From Lyophyllum atratum (lineage: Eukaryota > Basidiomycota > Agaricomycetes > Agaricales > Lyophyllaceae): DNA of 64,000 bases. Below are positions 61,701 through 64,000 of this stretch, piece after piece (the first letter of the stretch is position 1; each line of letters opens with the position of its first letter). The stretch covers positions 682,001 to 746,000 of the forward strand of contig JACGCN010000004.1 of assembly GCA_014905825.1 (NCBI GenBank), in the 5' to 3' direction. The notes beneath the pieces are model-generated. The model made no database searches, was not told the origin of the DNA, and saw only the letters and a program-made list of their open reading frames with translations. The position numbers and the translations under genes are program-made.

Positions 61701-62733
61701 ATAAGTGAGGAGGCGTCTCCCTTCCTCTCTGGTATCGCTCTCCGAACAATTCTTGCATTCGTCGTGAGCCATTATTTTGCGTTGGTTTGTCGAAAACGGT
61801 AGCATTTTGATTTTTGAACTTGCTATAATCCGAGCGCATCCCAGATCTGAATGCATGTTCAACCATCCTGGATATACTTCCGGGATCTCGGCCCTCCTCA
61901 GGTATGATGTCAAGAGATCTTTCCTTATGGGTACTTGTTTGATCTCGTCGCTTATCACGTCGCTTAGAATCTGTTTGATTCTTAGAAAACTGATGGTGAG
62001 ATCCAAGATGCGCGAGGAAAGTCTCAACGTCTTGCCGATAGCAAGCTCCAATAATTTCAAAATCATTCGGAATCCAATAGTCATTGGCCTTTCCGATAGG
62101 ACCCCATATCGGTAGCGGAGGTACACCCTCTCCGGTGATAATCAGTGAGTCCCTCGCTTCATCTCTTCGACTTTTGAGCAGCTGATTCAACTTTGTTAAG
62201 ATCTCTCTTCTAGCAGATAGAATACAACGTTGATCATCCTCGTATTTCTCGATCAACGTCAATACTCGGTCTAACTGGAATAACTCTTCAACAAAAATAT
62301 CCTTTCGTTCAGTGCGCGTTAGAGCACGAGGGTTATCGAAAGGTATGCCTTTTCCCATGGATCTACCGTAGGTTAAGGCCTCCTTCCATCTTAATGTAGC
62401 ATTCTTACACCAATTATCTCCGCCCGTTATGAAGTTGCTTACGGGTTGGCACGCAATAAAATCGACTTGAATATTATCGAAGTTATTTTCATCATATTCA
62501 ATCCCGTGAACTGGTTCGCTCAATGAAAATAATGGAGCGTAATAATCCCAAGGACAAGTGTCCGGAGGTTGAGGTTGAACTTCTTGGTCAACAGAACTCG
62601 GTCGAGTACGACTGCGACTTCGATTTTCGTCCTCGATTCTGTCTGACTCCGGAAGAGGAATATTCGTCGCGTTATTAGAACCTTCAGCATCGCCGCCGCC
62701 AGCGTTCTGTGAATTCTTCGTGAGTCTTGGCAT
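55795..62733 (-). CDS. Gag-Pol polyprotein of Ty3/gypsy retrotransposon
   Basis: One uninterrupted frame of 2,312 residues. Approximate positions: Gag with capsid-like helices (430-640); CCHC zinc knuckle CRHCGSGKHWDNEC (about 675); aspartic protease IIIDSGSDITLIS (845); reverse transcriptase with ALVYIDDIVIF (1380), preceded by MPFGYRNGPAVFQ; RNase H starting YSDACDYGLAAILQ (1535) with ITDHAALTW; integrase zinc finger with CDICQKSK (1900), then the DDE core including TMDFIPELPES (1937) and SYHPQADGQTE; and a C-terminal chromodomain-like end around IYRTRYLGYGPEHDLWH (2270). All key residues are present. Gag and Pol are in one frame with no shift or stop between them, so Gag excess must come from processing or turnover. 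A region of about 430 residues before the capsid is charged and disordered. Confidence 0.95.
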   Translation of the reverse strand: MPRLTKNSQNAGGGDAEGSNNATNIPLPESDRIEDENRSRSRTRPSSVDQEVQPQPPDTCPWDYYAPLFSLSEPVHGIEYDENNFDNIQVDFIACQPVSNFITGGDNWCKNATLRWKEALTYGRSMGKGIPFDNPRALTRTERKDIFVEELFQLDRVLTLIEKYEDDQRCILSARREILTKLNQLLKSRRDEARDSLIITGEGVPPLPIWGPIGKANDYWIPNDFEIIGACYRQDVETFLAHLGSHHQFSKNQTDSKRRDKRRDQTSTHKERSLDIIPEEGRDPGSISRMVEHAFRSGMRSDYSKFKNQNATVFDKPTQNNGSRRMQELFGERYQRGRETPPHLSEGSKRSGYSSDNEEGKRNEDQRYRLPRGGKEHADPPDDGGDDSDDSGSHRPSSRRPKVPRGKPKAKRVTGVLATENAQTKQEMQFENKLKIDSIPSWDGDMDTLSRWLTKINVISEKSNTVFEQLGSLVPQRLKGNAETWYYSQSKAKRFALEENWHTLREGIGAYYMNRSFMDKQKSRANKAHYRDFGHTREAPSDYVIRKREMLELVYDYTDREIINEIMNNVPAHWTTILTPHLYEDLEEFQIAVKYYEENLIKLDGNRYPRTDYNRDFQSNQRESNNNTREPFQPYRTARTNLVGWSKATTNPEFPKDDSNVSPRTTPEDKGARPCRHCGSGKHWDNECKYSRKGNRKARVNSAQANDDELVAQAEYDELFYGLPSDDEMELGFEEPLQTNSEVTREVKHTEDLGGENVNTTSKSFNIQTNKEMIAPAKPALNRKSRRRLAQDLEKRAYKSEVGGIEDNLIRLKRVMARPPGCSFLGARATEALASINDRTGKPIPIIIDSGSDITLISQKTVDNLIKSPKIRAGQRINLVQVTGNATISGYVMVDLNFNTDQGPVQIEVEAYVVKGMTTPFILGNDFTDQYSMSIIRNEGETRLIFGESGRSVKVENSLNSAYRDEDGHAFRIKARPDTTARVSRVKAHRRAQNLKKRRLVHARDRSVRSKESITILPETSKSISAYTTYPFKTDTIYVEKSVATNRNLEDVYGSPDTLTQRDNPTLHISNFSTFPVTIARGQILGIAQDPNTWLEKRTTISTSKQLERRNHANLIKALIDKQDQNIGLGVASTVRSKVDIGFNPALGLGIEDDPLAEKPLEGGPKTAETPEESIDESQLIRELDFSKELSEDNRKKFERVVLENKEVFGLNGKLGNFDTLVDIPLLPGVKPISVPPFPTSPATREIIDKQMDSWISLGVIEPSRSPWAAPVFIVYRNNKPRMVIDLRRLNESVIPDEFPLPRQEDILQSLSGSQYLSTLDALAGFTQLTVDPKDREKLAFRTHRGLFHFNRMPFGYRNGPAVFQRVMQSVLAPFLWIFALVYIDDIVIFSKTFEEHLIHVNEVLRAITKSKITLSPAKCHFGYQSLLLLGQKVSRLGLSTHQEKVKAIVDLEEPKNVQTLQMFLGMMVYFSGYVPFYAWIAHPLFQLLKKGNKWTWGPAEREAYELCKQVLTEAPVRAHAMPGLPYRVYSDACDYGLAAILQQVQPIKIRDLRGTKTYERLEKAYKNNEPIPDLVTHLIKEGSDVPINSEWASSFEETTVYIERVVAYWSRVLQSAERNYSPTEREALALKEGLIKFQPYLEGERIFAITDHAALTWSKTFQNVNRRLLTWGLVFSAFPNMKIVHRAGRVHSNVDPISRLRRRTPYQEGPEVDATESLNLNTTEDPLRNMYEDLGPKFEEKLLTVATNFARTENEICSETDKIYTCIDLKLEETETINVPYMTSRTYSVTIGINDDEIQKWRSAYLMDLHFAKVLNSIQKNQPDRPEYPQYHYNEQGLVFFEDGLGNTRLCVPDGLKLELMSEAHDSPSEAAHGGYHKSYNRIASSYYWPKMSRDIKRFVQTCDICQKSKPKRHAPLGLLQSIPIPSQPFEVVTMDFIPELPESNGFDNILVIVDKLTKYAIFIPTTTTITEEGTARLFFHHIVSKYGLPRQVISDRDTRWRGDFWKEVCRLMGMQRALTTSYHPQADGQTEIMNQYLEIALRAYIGPERNDWADLLDVLELSYNTSPHTATGFSPAYLLRGFHPNTRTTMMHNAEGITRPSNSMEEAHTETLHERALSMAEAFEADRKRAIDALTVGQAFQRRAYNDGRLNIEFDEGDKVLINPHSLKLLKKMSGRGQKLLMKYDGPFEIAEKISAVAYRIRMPPSYGIHPVINIAHLEKYYESPEELGDRPKKALNRDDFNSEDDFEVEAIVGESWKKGRNGRRIPIYRTRYLGYGPEHDLWHTADGLRNAHFALKAWQKRKRSTTNRR

Positions 62734-62786
62734 TTCTGCTGAATTTGTAATGCGTAAACGAATATCTTGATCTTGTAAAACGCTTT

Positions 62787-62803
62787 CCGGGTGTGTCCAC
62801 CAA
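62787..62803 (-). other. Candidate primer-binding site
   Basis: Directly inside the 5' LTR, the minus strand reads TTGGTGGACACACCCGG. A TGG at the second base fits pairing with the CCA end of a tRNA. I cannot name the tRNA by eye. Confidence 0.5.
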
Positions 62804-63627
62804 TGTTATGATCTGGTTATAATGTTGGTGTATTCCTTGAATACACGTAGTTAGATTTGAATGATTGGGTACTGTAGAGATGAATGAATTTAAATCTAAC
62901 TTATTCCTAATGCAATTGTTTGAAAGTCGTTTTAAAGATCTAAGAATTCGTAGAAGTCACTGTTGAATTGAGGATATCAGCGCGAAGCTATGATATACGT
63001 GCTCAAATAGATTTATCAATAGCGCGCGGCAATATTGGTAAGTCTCAACTAAGACTACTTAAAGAAATCGAAGTTCTTTAATTACTGAGTTCACTCAAGT
63101 GTATTTGGGGGTAAGAAAGAGATAATATTCTTTGTACTACTCGTTACAATATATACTGAAGTCCTTCGGCCTCGGGCATGCTCTGTCCGAGGCCGAAACA
63201 CCTTTATCGAACGTGGTGCAGTCGTGTTCGGTTATCTCGGCGTTTGCACGCGGTAATGACAGATTCCGGATCCGACTTGTTTGGCAACGCAGTGTTTGCT
63301 CGGCTTCCTCGGCGCTGCGCAACCTGTTTGGCAGCGTCGTGTTTGCTCGGCTTTCTCGGCGTTGTCAGTTAACAAGTTGGATCATTGATTTTGTTCGGCG
63401 TTCTCGGCTTTGCTTTATGAACGCGTTCAAGTCATTGTATACAAACGTAGTGCTAGTTGAATAGCTAATGAAAGGTATAGAAGGGATTGAAGGGGTAAAG
63501 AAAGTCGTAAGTCTAAAAGTACAAGGTAAGTAAAAGGTAAGGGTCAAGAAGGCTTATTGATGCAAGAGTTTACTGATGTTAGTGATGAAGCTGGAGGTAA
63601 GTGACTATTGTACGCTATACCATAACA
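62804..63627 (-). repeat. LTR, 5' copy in element orientation
   Basis: Identical to 53884-54707. It should carry the element promoter. The 70 bp between its inner edge and the Gag-Pol ATG at 62733 holds the candidate primer-binding site. Confidence 0.95.
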
Positions 63628-63734
63628 GCCGCCCGCCGACTCGAGGAGCGCCAGTGCGGTCTCGGCCTTCTTCTTCTTGTCGCTGCCTGCTGGCACTTGA
63701 TTGACGCGTTTTTGAAGAAGAGTCTTCGCGTCAT
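63628..63734 (-). pseudogene. Host gene split by retrotransposons, upstream part
   Basis: Minus-strand coding sequence lying between two LTR elements. In the frame that continues into 53883-53717 it reads KTLLQKRVNQVPAGSDKKKK and then AETALALLES. No in-frame ATG is present, so the start of the gene lies beyond the second element, outside the window. The first five bases are one copy of the target duplication GCCGC. Confidence 0.55.
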
Positions 63735-64000
63735 TGTTATGGTCCAGCGTAATTCTGGTGTATTCGTTGAATATACGCGTCTAGGATTTGTACTACTAGA
63801 TAGTCTTAAGTAGTTTGTAGTGAATCCTAGATATCTCCGATAAAATTGTACTTAAAGTCGTTCTAAAGAGTTTAAAACCGTAAATACTTATCGTTGACTT
63901 GAGGATACTAGCGCGTAGCAATAGTATACGTTCCCAAGATAAAATTATCAATAGCGCGAAGCAATATTGATGATTTCAATGATAAGTCTTTAAGAATCTA
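63735..64000 (-). mobile_element. Diverged LTR of a related element, cut by window edge
   Basis: Begins TGTTATGG and keeps the order of blocks of the complete LTR: TGGTGTATTC, TTGAATA, AAAGTCGTT, TTGAGGATA, AGCGCG, TATCAATAGCGCG and CAATATTG. Base identity is clearly lower than between the two complete LTRs, so this is another member of the same family or a sister family. It runs off the right edge, so I cannot tell a solo LTR from a full element. Strand is given by analogy with the complete element. Confidence 0.8.

Larger units (their letters stand above)
53884..63627 (-). mobile_element. Complete Ty3/gypsy chromovirus-type LTR retrotransposon
   Basis: 9,744 bp bounded by 824-bp direct LTRs (53884-54707 and 62804-63627) that look identical base for base with no indel (constant offset 8,920). 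The LTRs start TGTTATG and end CATAACA, a perfect terminal inverted repeat. The flanks carry a 5-bp target duplication GCCGC at 53879-53883 and 63628-63632. The element is on the minus strand: 5' LTR at the right, Gag-Pol at 62733-55795, an extra spliced ORF at 55675-54731, then a polypurine tract and the 3' LTR at the left. Domain order protease-RT-RNase H-integrase-chromodomain places it in Ty3/gypsy. The intact frame and identical LTRs indicate a very recent insertion and probably an active copy. It interrupts a host gene. Confidence 0.95.

Overview
This is nuclear DNA of a filamentous basidiomycete, most likely an Agaricomycete. Genes are packed about one per 2-3 kb. Coding regions are cut by many introns of about 50-60 bp with GT..AG ends, and the protein set fits: an M64-type secreted peptidase, a glucoamylase with a starch-binding domain, a GH20 hexosaminidase, an F-box family ending in a Cys/His cluster, a multipass membrane protein of a basidiomycete-specific type, and a Ty3/gypsy element with a chromodomain. 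I saw no rRNA, convincing tRNA or CRISPR. I rebuilt exon structures by hand from splice signals and reading phase, so boundaries are predictions.

Layout, left to right. 1-207: start of a GH43-like glycosidase running off the left edge. 1172-3319: M64 metallopeptidase. 3873-6322: disordered protein ending in a CaaX box. 7850-8731: mitochondrial ribosomal protein uL5m, facing an unrecognised gene ending at 9905. 10422-13845: tandem pair of epoxide hydrolase genes; the first has an in-frame stop. 14461-16625: glucoamylase. 16839-18707: F-box gene broken by an 11-bp duplication. 18771-20539: SRPK-like kinase. 20540-21193: a second, decayed F-box copy. 21627-22670: Ysc84-type (SYLF) protein. 22954-25038: membrane-anchored nucleotide pyrophosphatase/phosphodiesterase. 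25480-27023: seven-helix membrane protein. 28370-44491: the giant AAA ATPase midasin (MDN1) with two apparent one-base frameshifts. 45201-47408: GH20 hexosaminidase. 48247-48849: Sar1-like GTPase remnant without its P-loop. 50296-52200: secreted phytase-like esterase, followed by a truncated paralogue.

53884-63627 is a complete 9,744-bp Ty3/gypsy chromovirus-type retrotransposon. Its 824-bp LTRs look identical and it is flanked by a 5-bp target duplication. It encodes one long Gag-Pol protein and, between pol and the 3' LTR, an extra spliced ORF of about 296 residues that I do not recognise. It sits inside an exon of a minus-strand host gene. About 107 bp further on, a second, diverged LTR of a related family interrupts the same gene and runs off the right edge.

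The genes do not form an obvious pathway. Secreted carbohydrate- and protein-degrading enzymes (GH43, M64, GH15, GH20, phytase-like) lie among housekeeping genes (MDN1, uL5m). Local duplication followed by decay is the recurrent theme: epoxide hydrolase, F-box and phytase-like pairs each have one damaged copy. The least explained parts are the extra retrotransposon ORF, the double LTR hit and the Sar1-like remnant.
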